A stretch of 64,000 nucleotides of DNA from Curvularia sp. ZM96 (taxonomy: Eukaryota; Ascomycota; Dothideomycetes; Pleosporales; Pleosporaceae): assembly GCA_022457065.1 (NCBI GenBank), contig JAJGBQ010000004.1:1054001-1118000 (forward strand). Direction: 5' to 3'. A program made the position numbers and the translations under genes. The notes beneath the pieces were generated by a model. The model saw only the letters and a program-made list of their open reading frames with translations, made no database searches and was not told the origin of the DNA. Shown here in pieces: positions 20,484 to 30,416 of this stretch (its first letter is position 1; each line of letters begins with the position of its first letter).

Positions 20484-21242
20484 TTTTGATTTTGATTTTC
20501 TGTTCACGAATGTCTTGCAAAGCTGGCTTGTAAGGGCGAGGTTGGGTGAGCGTGGCGGCCAGCACAAGGGGAGATTAGCAAGGTATAAATGCAAGCGTGG
20601 GACGGAAAGGACCGTAGTGAAGTGAAGGCTTGGGTAGGGAGTAGACAGACGGCGCTCGAGACTCGGTGGTAACAAACAGACTCTGTTTGACCCCACTGGC
20701 AGGCCGCGCCTTGAGCGTTGTCCACGACACGGATGCAGGGAGCAGTTCATGCATCGCGACCCGAGTGTTTGTGTCGTGCAGGGGCAGAGTCGGCACGGCA
20801 TGCGGAAGCGAAGACGAAGGAGTTCACGTCAAACATGGGACTGAGTCGCGCAGCACGAGGCTCCACCGGGCGCCGCTCGGAGCAACTGGAGGGAGCGGAA
20901 GAGACCGCACATGCATAGTGGCTTGTGGTCCTGCGACACCGGCGCCGTCCAACGCCCTTTTGCTGTGGATGGAGAGGCGACGACGACGAAAGATGGGCGG
21001 CGGGCACTGAGCGACAGGACGACGGGCATGCGCCGCGCCGTGGCTGCAAACGGCCTAGCGCCGGCGGCGGCGCGGCGCAAACGCATGGATCCGCGCCACC
21101 ATCCACCATCCACCATCTACCACCCCCACACGCCCGCCACGGGCCCATTCACTCATGGCCATCTGATGACAGACACGACGCCTGCACGCATTGACTCTTG
21201 CCTGTAGAATGCGCGCCCGCTGCTGGCGCCCTCTGCTCGACC
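20484..21242. promoter_or_regulatory. GC-rich divergent interval between the 19.3-20.5 kb gene and the J-protein gene
   Basis: A 759-bp gap between outward-facing starts. The middle (about 20700-21200) is notably GC-rich, with CGCGCCGTGG and GCGCCGGCGGCGGCGCGGCGC around 21030-21080, unlike the more balanced intergenic DNA elsewhere. Several frames are open by composition only. Both promoters must lie here; no specific site was assigned. Confidence 0.45.
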
Positions 21243-22166
21243 ATGCTGTCCAAGAAGCCCTCGCTGCTGCTCGCGTCGTCGTACACCCTCTGCTCGGGCG
21301 GCAGTAGCAGCCCGCGCCAGTCATGCCGTCATACATTCACGCGCCCTCGACACCAACACCAACACGACAGGCATACACAACCACCACAACACCAGCAGCG
21401 GCGCAGCTATGCCCAGCACTACGACACCGATCTGCTGACGTGGCCCGAGCCCGAACGCCCGCATAAAACACCCACGCCTTATCAGATCCTCCAGTGCCGC
21501 AAGGGCGATGCATACACCAAACACCGCTTCTACGCCCTCGTCAAGCTGTACCACCCCGACCGCGGCCACCTCTCCCCCGCCATATCCCAGCTGCCGCTCC
21601 ACGTGCGCCTCGAGCGGTACCGCATGCTTGTGGCCGCGCACGACATCCTGTCGGATGTTGAGAAACGCAAGGCGTATGATGCCTGGGGCCACGGCTGGGC
21701 AGGCCACCACTATACGCCCGCTGCCCCCCGACACAACGACTGGCACTACGACGCCCGCCGCTGGACTACCGACCCCCGCACCAATGCGACATGGGAAGAC
21801 TGGGAGCGCTGGCACTACGAGAACAGCGGGGCCAAGCACTCCTCTGACGCCCGCACAATCCAAATGTCAAACTTCACCTTCATGGCCCTCCTTTTCGCCT
21901 TTGTCAGCATTGGCGGCGTCGTCCAGGGCACTCGATTCACCACCTTCAACAATTCCGTCATTGAGCGCCGCGACCAGATACATCGCGAGGCCAGCATGGA
22001 ATACCGCCGCAGCAGAAACGCCACCCTGAGCGCCAGCGGCGACCGGGACGAGCGCATACGCACCTTCTTGGAGCACAGAGAGTCAACCATCGTGGGCGAG
22101 CAATCCTACCAGCGCTTGCTCCCGCCCGTTGACTCGTGCTCGCCCGACGAAGTCAGAAGACAGTGA
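21243..22166 (+). CDS. Mitochondrial-type J-domain (DnaJ-like) protein with one membrane segment
   Basis: A single 307-aa exon; I chose the ATG at 21243 (MLSKKPSLLLASSYTL). The N-terminal ~55 residues are rich in Ser, Arg, His and Gln with almost no acids, consistent with a mitochondrial presequence. The J domain covers about residues 77-150: TPYQILQCRKGDAYTKHRFY, the essential HPD at 104-106 in KLYHPDRG, then HDILSDVEKRKAYDAWG. A hydrophobic segment near 211-229 (FTFMALLFAFVSIGGVVQG) fits one transmembrane helix. J-proteins stimulate Hsp70 ATPase, and the layout suggests an inner-membrane-anchored co-chaperone. The exact orthologue is not clear, so no symbol is given. Confidence 0.88.
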   Translation: MLSKKPSLLLASSYTLCSGGSSSPRQSCRHTFTRPRHQHQHDRHTQPPQHQQRRSYAQHYDTDLLTWPEPERPHKTPTPYQILQCRKGDAYTKHRFYALVKLYHPDRGHLSPAISQLPLHVRLERYRMLVAAHDILSDVEKRKAYDAWGHGWAGHHYTPAAPRHNDWHYDARRWTTDPRTNATWEDWERWHYENSGAKHSSDARTIQMSNFTFMALLFAFVSIGGVVQGTRFTTFNNSVIERRDQIHREASMEYRRSRNATLSASGDRDERIRTFLEHRESTIVGEQSYQRLLPPVDSCSPDEVRRQ

Positions 22167-23514
22167 AAATTGGGCGCATTCTGGTGCCCGCTCTGCTCTA
22201 CAACCCCGCTATACCCCACATACTACATACATGCACATTTTGGTGCTATAACACGTGTTTGCTATTAATCTGGCCCGGTCATTGGAGCTTTGGCGTACGG
22301 TTTCTGTACATATCATTCGGCATCTCTACCGATGCCGGTCACGGCAACATCCTTGCTGTTCATGCGCTATGACACCACAAAAATATAACGGCTATCACCA
22401 GCATACCCTACCCTACTTTCTGCGCGTATAGTCGTGGATGTCTATTGGCATTCTGCAAACGGCTGCATCTTGCGCCCTAGCAGCACGCCGTCCCAAAACG
22501 ATTGCATACGCAATCCACGGAACATGTCTGCCCAAAGCAGCATAGCTTCCGAGTCCACGCTTACTGTCGATGCCAGGAACAGTTGAGCCTCAAACACTGC
22601 TGCAACAACGCTGCAGAGCTCCAATTATCCATTCTCCCGCGGACTATGTTTCACCTTGGCATTAGCCGACGGCTAAGATACCGCAGGTGTTATGTTCCTA
22701 TGGGTCATGAGTTTTGTGTCGTCGCTAACTTTTTCTCCTTCCAAGTAGGCAGGCTCCACAACATGAGGTGATGTATGCACCATGTACAAAAATTCAAATT
22801 ATCGTTAACTTTCTAAATTGACCCTATTATGGTATAACCTCACAAAACTCTGTGTCGTCCATCAATGCATGTCTTATTGATTTGGCATTATTGTCGTATA
22901 ATTTTACAAATCAACCCGCGTCCATCACATGAACGTGAGAAAAGCCATATGACCAAGAATGGTTAGAGTGACCCAAGCTTATTGGGCCATCGTATCTGAG
23001 ATGGATAACATTGGTGGCGCAAGAGCATTCATGCGTTTTGCTCGTAGCCCGTAATTTACACACCGCGTCACATCACATCACATGCAAGTGCCTTCTTGCG
23101 TTTCCATCTTGTTTCTGTTGTTGTTTAATCTCCTCGCATTTCAAATCCTACCGCGCCTCATGCACCGCGTTTCCCACTGCATATGTATCTTCCAAGTATC
23201 TAACTTGTAGCCTCAACATTCACATGAATGTACTCTCAGCTAGTGACGCTCGCTACTCAAAGATTCCGCGAAGATGATACACAGGCGTCACATGAGTATG
23301 GCTTCAAGTCTTCTCACTGTCTTGGCAACCTCGCCGGACGGTTCAGATGATCATCGATGAAGAAAAAGTAACTCCGGACATGGTCTCAGAAGAGCCATTG
23401 AATCCATTGACACACATTCGTGGCGTTGAAATCTCCCATAGCGTTTGGCATCTTGATACTGTACAGAAAAAAAGCCGGGCACCGCAACATCCGTCTATGC
23501 CATATACACGATTC
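22167..23514. other. Convergent intergenic region
   Basis: Lies between two 3' ends (J-protein on plus, bL31m on minus). AT-leaning, with only short unsupported frames. No RNA gene, repeat or terminator-like structure was recognised. Confidence 0.5.
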
Positions 23515-24094
23515 TTATTTCTTTGCGGCTGGCTTCGCCGCCGGTTTCGCTGGAGTCGACGCAGGCGCTTTCGCAGGCGGGGCCTTTGTCGCATCGGTCG
23601 GTGGTGCCGTGGATTTTTTGCCCTGGCGACTTATGAGATCCAAGAGGTGATCTTCTGTCTGCTTTCCCTATAGCAAACCATTAGTAAAAAAAAACCTTTT
23701 ATAGATTCCCTGCCGCGTTGACGTCCTTCTACAAGGAAAGAAGACGCACCTTATCAGCTTCCGTTTCAGCATCCCACCCCCGCCCAAACTTGGCTCGGAA
23801 AGCGGCCAATTTTCCAGCCTCATCCTCCTCTACGTTCAGCAGCTTCTGCGAGCTTGGATTCCATAAGGGCGAGTTGCGAATGTCTTTTGCGCTCTTGTAT
23901 ACGGGTTGCGGGTTCGTAGTTCGCACGGTGAAGGAGCTTCCGTCAGAAAGTGTTATGAGTTGCGTGAAGGTGTAGGGTCGCTTTGGTCGGCGGAGGAGTG
24001 TCGCGTGTCGCACTTGGGTTTTTTGATGAATTTGCGGCTGGATTGATTGACGGAGAGCGCGCAGTGCGCTCATTGAGGGTATGGGAGACGCCAT
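23515..24094 (-). CDS. MRPL36: Mitochondrial large-subunit ribosomal protein bL31m
   Basis: Two exons (24094-23750 and 23667-23515, 82-nt intron) give 165 aa. The ATG at 24094 gives MASPIPSMSALRALRQSIQPQ, a basic presequence-like start; an upstream in-frame ATG at 24220 would add residues with no family support. The core RRPKRPYTFTQLITLSDGSSF and VYKSAKDIRNSPLWNPSS, then DEAGKLAAFRAKFGRGWD, is the fungal bL31m (yeast Mrpl36) signature. The second exon is an Ala/Pro/Lys-rich tail (PAKPAAKPAAKK). Role: a structural protein of the mitochondrial 54S subunit. It is 234 bp from the divergent flavin-reductase fusion gene. Confidence 0.9.
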
Positions 24095-24328
24095 AGTGGG
24101 TGGGGTGCTGAAGAGAGTATTGGGTGGGTTTGGGTGAAAGTTGCGGAGAAGAGACGGAGGTTTGGCGGAGCTAATATTTCCGACATCCCAGTCGGTCTTG
24201 CATGCGCAAACTATCGTCATTCACATCGCACTACTCTCTTTTCCCCAATGGCTCCGCAGACCTGACTTTGAACGTGTCCAAATATCGCCTGCACATGCGA
24301 CAAGAAAGAGTCAGACTCTATTGCAAAA
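24095..24328. promoter_or_regulatory. Short divergent promoter, bL31m / flavin-reductase fusion
   Basis: Only 234 bp separate the two start codons, and both products have mitochondrial presequence-like N-termini, so co-regulation is plausible. No specific element was recognised. Confidence 0.5.
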
Positions 24329-26833
24329 ATGGCGCTTGCGCAGCGCTCAGCTTCTCGCTTCTTTGCGGCCTTCTATAGATGGGAGTTGCACACAAGTAAG
24401 ACTTGCCTGTGCGATTGAAAGCAGCACATCATTGACATTGGGTCAGAAAACGCACGAGTATGTGCTTCGAACAGCACACAGTATCGCAGCCGTCTTTGCA
24501 TTCCGCAGCACTACCACACGACTCGTCTCCTCCACCAGCAAGTTCCATATGAGCCGCAAATACAAAATGAATCCACGACTAGTCCTGGCGAAGACGTTCG
24601 AGGAACAGCGGAGAGCACAGCAATACCAGCACTCCGGCCATCAGAAAGTATACAAGAGGAAATAGCGAGCAGGGAGCCAAGCGTGGAAGAACAGAACACT
24701 TCATATGAACTTTCAGAGTCGGACTTGAAGCAGGGGGAATTGAAGAAATCGGTACGCCAATTGATGCGCAACGTCCCGAGCTCTGTTGCTATCATTACCG
24801 TCGCACATGTCGACAGCGATACTGGAAAGCATGTGCCCATGGGCGTCGCCGTCTCTTCTCTGAGCACCGTCACGCTGGACCCGCCGACTATTTCCTTCAA
24901 CATTAAAAAGCCGTCCAAGACCCTAGACTCAATACAGGCTGTCGATGGACATTTCCGTGTTCACTTCCCAGCGGCTGATAGAGGCGGTGCAAAATTGGTG
25001 GACCTCTTCTGCCGCGGAAACCACTCTGAAGCTTACACCAGGCGACATAAGATGCTGAAAATCCATCAACCAAACGACAAAATGCATCCTAGCACCACAC
25101 TTTCTCGCGCACCGCAGATCCTGAGTGACTCTGTAATAGCTGCAATGGAATGCGAAGTCACGCATCAGTTTCCTGTTGCGGATCATGTCATCCTCGTTGC
25201 AAAAGTCAATAGTATAGAACGGAAGGCCTCCAAGCAACCAGCTGTTCTATATATCGACGGAGGATACAGGAATTCCAAGGGCGAAGTTATCTATTCCTCG
25301 GAGAGAGCACAAGCACATACCGCTTATCAAGGCCTGGCGTCATTCTGGAATTATCCTTTGTTCCCGGGTGAGAAAGAGCGACGAGAATATATGGAGAGCA
25401 TCAAGCATCTGATCAAGGCAAACCCTGCTTACTATGAGAACCCAAAAATAGACACCTATCGTAGCATTGAAAGCGATTTGCCGTATCCTGCAGCAAGTCT
25501 CGGCATCAGTGTAGAGCTTCTTGTTGCAGAATGCAGGAAAGAGATAGGGCTCTCAGATAGACTCGCGGCTGCAAAACAGAACCAACAGGTCTTGAGCGAC
25601 TTTTACGGACTGTTGACGCCATCTATGAGGGAGCAGATAGTGAAGCGAGCTAAGAAGTTGATCGAGCTTGACTCACGCTTCCTGTCGCAGCCCTACCGGA
25701 TCCTTTTATACAACCTCGGCGTCAGTCCTAGCAGCAGAGATCTCCTGCCCAGTGATATTATGGAACCCCTGCGAGCAGCAAATCTCGCCCCGCCTTTCGA
25801 ACCTCAAAGTGGAGAAAAAGCCAGCACGACCGACGATATTCTGACGGTCGAACGGATTGAGCACCGTTTGCGGGAATATCTTCGAAAGATGAAATACCTA
25901 ATGGCATTGAAGTGTTCTCTTCCGGAAGCAATGGAAGCTGTCGGTGCGAGCAAGCTGGCTGCTGTACACTTTAGAAAATCTCGCTCACGCCTGCTTACTC
26001 AGACCCATCCCATGCTTTTCAATGCCTCGGCGCTAGACATTTCTGGAGAAGTGACTCCAGAAGAACTCCGCGTGGTGCTCTGCAGGCTTATCAACCGTTT
26101 ACGTATTTATTCTCAGCCCGAGTTTCGAAAGCACATCAACATTGATTGGTGCGAGTCTTTGCGCCGAGTGGGCGTGAACCCTACTATTACGGGCATGGAC
26201 GTGGAATTCCTGTTTGGCAAGCTAAAGCATCTTTTCTACTCAACAGAGCACTTTCGAGATTTTCCCAATGCTGTCGAGGAAATGTTACGACCCTGGTTCG
26301 ATTGGAGCGTTGACTGGGAAGATCTCGAGGAGCGTATCAAGCGATTTGTCCAGACAGCTCCACTGCGTGCTACAACGTGGTCCAGGAAGGACAGGCTTGC
26401 TGCTATGGGCCTGCACTGGGAAGCTAAACTTATACTACCGAAGCAAGAGCCTGTTTCTAAGAAAGCCAGCCAGCCTCTGACCGAAGGCTACATCCTCGAT
26501 ACGCTTATAGCCAAAGAATTGAAGCGTCACTACGGCAATGGCACAGAGGAAGAGAACGCAGGCATTGCCAAGTATCTGAAGGAGACATACAATTTTGATG
26601 TTACGCGCAAGCCGATAGAGTATGTTCCCGCAGAATCCATAGCCCAGTCGTCGGCGGATGAAATGCAGCAGGCTATGATGGCGGATCTCACTCCTGCCGA
26701 GGAACAGGTATGGCTAGATCCACCCAAGCCAAGGCAAACATCGGAAAACGCTCGTCCAAATGCTACGCAACGACCCAGGTGGCAGAAATCTCGCAAGGAA
26801 GGGGGTACATATTCGTTCGACAGTGAGTCGTGA
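24329..26833 (+). CDS. Mitochondrial flavin-reductase-like protein with a long unassigned C-terminal region
   Basis: Two exons (24329-24395 and 24447-26833, 51-nt intron with a TTGAC branch-like site and TCAG acceptor) give 817 aa. The start MALAQRSASRFFAAFYRWELHT is a strong mitochondrial presequence. After a Ser/Glu-rich linker, about residues 125-305 form a flavin-reductase-like FMN-binding domain: RQLMRNVPSSVAIITV, GVAVSSLSTVTLDPPTISFNI, HFRVHFPAADR, then LYIDGGYRNS. About 500 further residues follow, mostly helical and charged, with MKYLMALKCSLPEAMEAVGASKLAA and INIDWCESLRRVGVNPTITGMDVEFLFGKLKHL-type blocks; I recognise no domain there. NAD(P)H-flavin reductases or flavoprotein oxygenases are the family background, and the actual reaction is unknown. 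The first exon is missed if one takes only the long frame. Confidence 0.85.
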
Positions 26834-27185
26834 ACGTGTGCCCTGCATATACATTATACCCTAACTGAGTAGTACGCATACTGTAGTCTATGATAATGAC
26901 GGATAAAATTCTTAAACCCTTATTCATTTGACTTGCAAAGTGTTTACAACTGGCTTCTGCTCTGCGCTCCTAAGGCGTTGGTTCAAACGGAGAGAGCACG
27001 TGATTGCGGCCCGGATCAACGATGATGCGTGTAGCCTGGGAAGCTCCATCGCAATTTCCTAGTCGGAGCTTCCCCGCGAGTCTACCTCGCATACCAGCAA
27101 CACCGCGACAAGTTACCTCGAATTGCACGTCTAAAGGACCCGTACAACCTAATTCTCTTGCCGCGCAAACTTCAAATCAGCAAAT
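26834..27185. other. Intergenic, SmD1 promoter
   Basis: A 352-bp gap from the flavin-reductase fusion stop to the SmD1 start, both on the plus strand. It must contain the 3' UTR of one and the promoter of the other. No distinctive element was recognised. Confidence 0.5.
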
Positions 27186-27797
27186 ATGAAGCTCGTTAGG
27201 TAAGACAGCCCAGAACAACATCACCCAATCGCTTCTAACGGATTTGCGCAGGTTTCTTATGAAATGCCAGAACGAGACAGTCACGGTTGAGCTCAAGAAT
27301 GGTAAGTAAAGACTTTCTGATTCTCCCTGCTAACTGTTGTCGAGTCGCCACTCGGCGACAGGCATTCTGCTTTCAGGCGCGTTCTACGTCGACTTGCGCA
27401 GACAGGCAATCTTTTACCTAGATGCTTTCTTAGTCTTGCTGTAAACACACGCGTCCTAATATATATAGGCACCATCGTAAACGGCACCATTACCTCTGTC
27501 TCACCGCTCATGAACGTCGCGCTTCGAGCAGTCAAGTACACGCCCAAGTCTCGCGACACCGTAGCCCTCGACACAATGACTGTTCGCGGTTCAACGATTC
27601 GCTACATTATCCTACCCGACTCATTACCGCTTGACACACTGCTCATCGACGACGCACCAAAGCCCAAGAACAAGGCAAGGAAAGAGGCTGCTGGTGGTGA
27701 CCGCGGTGGACGAGGCGGTGGCCGCGGAGGTGGCCGTGGACGTGGAGGCGGTCGTGGAAGGGGTGGCGGCGGCAGGGGACGCGGACGAGGCTTCTAG
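27186..27797 (+). CDS. SMD1: Small nuclear ribonucleoprotein SmD1
   Basis: Three exons (27186-27199, 27252-27301, 27469-27797) give 130 aa. The first coding exon is only 14 nt. The spliced start MKLVRFLMKCQNETVTVELKNG and TIVNGTITSVSPLMNVALR form the Sm1 motif, and the Sm2 motif is TVRGSTIRYIILPDSLPL. The C-terminus is an RG/GGRG-rich tail (GGRGGGRGGGRGRGG...), typical for SmD1 and a target for arginine methylation. Role: one of seven Sm proteins forming the ring on U1, U2, U4 and U5 snRNAs in the spliceosome. Length matches the family. Confidence 0.97.
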
Positions 27798-28182
27798 ATT
27801 CGAGAGTAGATCGAAGGATGCAAGAGACGCAATGACGCAAACGTGTTGGGAATTAAAGATCGCAACACAACCAAAATCAGCGCATACGGAGATGGGAGGA
27901 ACCACTGCGAGCGCGAACGGCTCGTACGAGATGCCAAAATGGAGTGCGACAAGATCGTTATTAGTTGGATCGGCGGTGATTACACAGATGGTATAGCATG
28001 CACGGCGTTTGGCAGTTAAGGATTGGTGCACAAGCTGCACCTCGAAAGAAGAATGATACCACTTTGAAACGTAGAACCTGGCATTTGCAATCGAGGTCTA
28101 AGTACTCCTCTGTTCGTATACTCACATACTACTGACTAGGCATAATCTGGGAAATCAGTATACTATCGAATTGATGTACGTT
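27798..28182. other. Convergent intergenic region
   Basis: A 385-bp gap between the 3' ends of SmD1 (plus) and the TauD-like gene (minus). No gene, RNA or repeat was recognised. Confidence 0.5.
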
Positions 28183-29522
28183 CTACTCGGCATCTTCAGG
28201 TGCTACTGGTGGTGTCTCGTCGACCTGAATACCGCCCCTCTTCTTTTCCTTGCTGTCATGGAACGGCAGTCTCCAGCCACCTTCTCCTTCTGGCGTACTC
28301 AACCACAACCTCATCAAGTGCCTCCGCGGCGCTGGCGGCGCATAATCCTTGTATGCTGTTCGAGCATGGAAAATATGGTTATTGGAAAGGAACTGGATAT
28401 CGCCTACGTCTAGAATCATGTGAAGAGCGAATTTCTGGCAAGTTTCTTCCAGAATGGTAATGGCGCGTTCCTGGGCCTCGGAAAGAGGAGGAATGAGACC
28501 AGCGTCCGAGAAGCGGCTGAGGGAGCGGACAAAGTATGGGTCCCATCTGCGTTTTATGTCAGCTCCTCAACTTTATCTTTTCTGGGCTCAACGTAATGAA
28601 GCAAGAAAGACTTACTTGCTGTACACCCTCGGATTATCCCCCGTTTCGAGGAAGAAGACTGCGGTTTTGATCCACTCTTTCTGGCCTTTACTCGTCTCAC
28701 CTTTGCGGTCAAAGTACCAGATTGGCTGTGTAAGGAGTTCGGCGACATCGGGATGGTTCTCCTGGAGGTCATTCCAAACCGTGTGGCTACTGACCTATAA
28801 GAGACAGGGTCAGCTTTCTACTCAAACAGCACAGCAAAGCAGTGTAAAGGACACAGCAGACTTACAAGATCACTCTCGCCTCCTTCCAACGCCTTAGCCA
28901 CACACAGCAACCCCACCAAATCCGCATCATCCGCATGGAAAAACTGCCTCGCATTCGTCCGATAAATCCTCACCTTATCAATCGCACTCGCATCCTCACC
29001 CAAATCTTTGACATGCCCCAACACATGACCCCGACTATTCTGACTCACAAAATACCCCAGATACGTGCCCAGTCCCATATATGCAACCGCGGACTTGCGA
29101 TTCCCCCATTCCTGCACCGGCAGACCTTTGAACAAGATGAAGCCTTTGCCGTCAATCAGCTCCTTGCGCAGCGGCGCCAGGAAGTGCGAGAATGTGGGAA
29201 GAGGAAACTTGTCGCTTGTAATGCCTGTCAGCGGTGTGCCGCTTTGCAGGAAGGCATCGGCTGCAGCGCTGATTTCTGAGATTTCCGAGGGCGAGAAGAC
29301 GTGTGTCCAGCGCTCAGGGTGAGAGGAGTAGTCCGAGGCAGTCCATGCTGTAGGGCCCGTAATTTGCTTGGGGAAGGCGGAGTAGGGTTGTAGTAGCGAA
29401 TAGATGGGCTCGTGTTGACCGGAGGTCAGGAGGCCGTCTGGAAAAAGTGTTTTGGATAGTTTGGGGGCGGAAGAGAGGGTGTGAGGGGCTGGGGGAGCGA
29501 GGGATGTCAGGGCTGGTGCCAT
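28183..29522 (-). CDS. TauD/TfdA-family Fe(II)/2-oxoglutarate dioxygenase
   Basis: Three exons (29522-28866, 28794-28616, 28546-28183) give 399 aa. The metal-binding HxD is FHADDAD (His196, Asp198), and the distal His is in IFHARTAY (about His339), followed by the conserved RRHLMRLWLS, whose Arg should bind 2-oxoglutarate. GFILFKGLPVQEWG and YLGYFVSQNS are also typical of fungal TauD-like proteins. These enzymes hydroxylate taurine or other small substrates using oxygen and 2-oxoglutarate. The substrate here is not deducible, and no sulfur-metabolism neighbour supports taurine specifically. No targeting signal is obvious. Confidence 0.93.
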
Positions 29523-30416
29523 GTTGGGTGGTGAGCTGGAGCGCTTTTCTCAACCTATTGAAGAATAAGGAGGGAACGGTTGGATGATATGTTTTTGGAA
29601 AAAGGTGGAGATAAGCAGGAAGCTTTCGAATTGAACAGACTTTCTCTTGCTTATCAAGAAGACAAGCTGCTTTCCTGCAGAGTAACAACAACAAAAGTGC
29701 ACCGGAAATGCGGACAAGGCAATTGATATGTCATATTTATACGCTTCGGCCATTTCAAAAATCCCTGGCCTTTCCAAGCCTCTTGTTTTGGATTTCCCAT
29801 TCCTGAATCATCATGTTATCGGGATTCCTCATTTGGGAGTATCTTGTCATGTCGTTCGATCCAGGGTTTCCCGTTGGCAACAGATTAGGTCAAATGGCGT
29901 GCTCGCACGTTTCCAAGGGCAAAGTTGACGCAAGACAGCACCCCGCTCCAACTTCAAACCCCTCCCTTTCGTATAATGATGATATCACCTGGAAAGGAAC
30001 ACAATTTTATGTTACCTAGGCACTCGCATTTCTATGGGGATTGTTTTCCATCAGAGGGAAGGGCTGCATGTGATGTGTGGCGTTTGTATGACAGTTGATT
30101 GATAAGTAGATAGACAGGCGTCGGCATAAACAAGACGCAAGACGCGCAATGGGGTAAATGCGGAGAAGCTTCCCCGCTTAATCGTTACACTTGTATGCAA
30201 TCGCCATCAACATACATGTCTCAGTAACGCCAAAGACGCCAGTAGCCATAGAAAGATAACGATAGAAAAAAGTGGATGCATCAGCAACTCCCGAAAACAC
30301 TAAGTCGCGGCCTGCTTCCGCTCCTGCGTAAATGAAGCGTAAGCCTCGATGACACCTCAGATCGATCCGTCCTCTGATAATACCCCGACCAGATCACTCA
30401 CAACAGGCTAGTGTGT
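29523..30416. other. Intergenic: TauD-like promoter and POL2 3' region
   Basis: Both flanking genes are on the minus strand, so the TauD-like promoter lies at the left and the POL2 3' end at the right. The short plus-strand frames (29728-30019) lack any protein-like character. Nothing else was recognised. Confidence 0.5.

Noticed and set aside
24095..24220. Upstream ATG extension of bL31m
   Set aside because: The extra 42 residues are not family-like and the ATG at 24094 already gives a presequence-like start.
24141..24665. 174-codon frame upstream of the flavin-reductase fusion as a separate gene
   Set aside because: The spliced model from the ATG at 24329 through a 51-nt intron uses another frame and gives a convincing presequence joined to the main protein.
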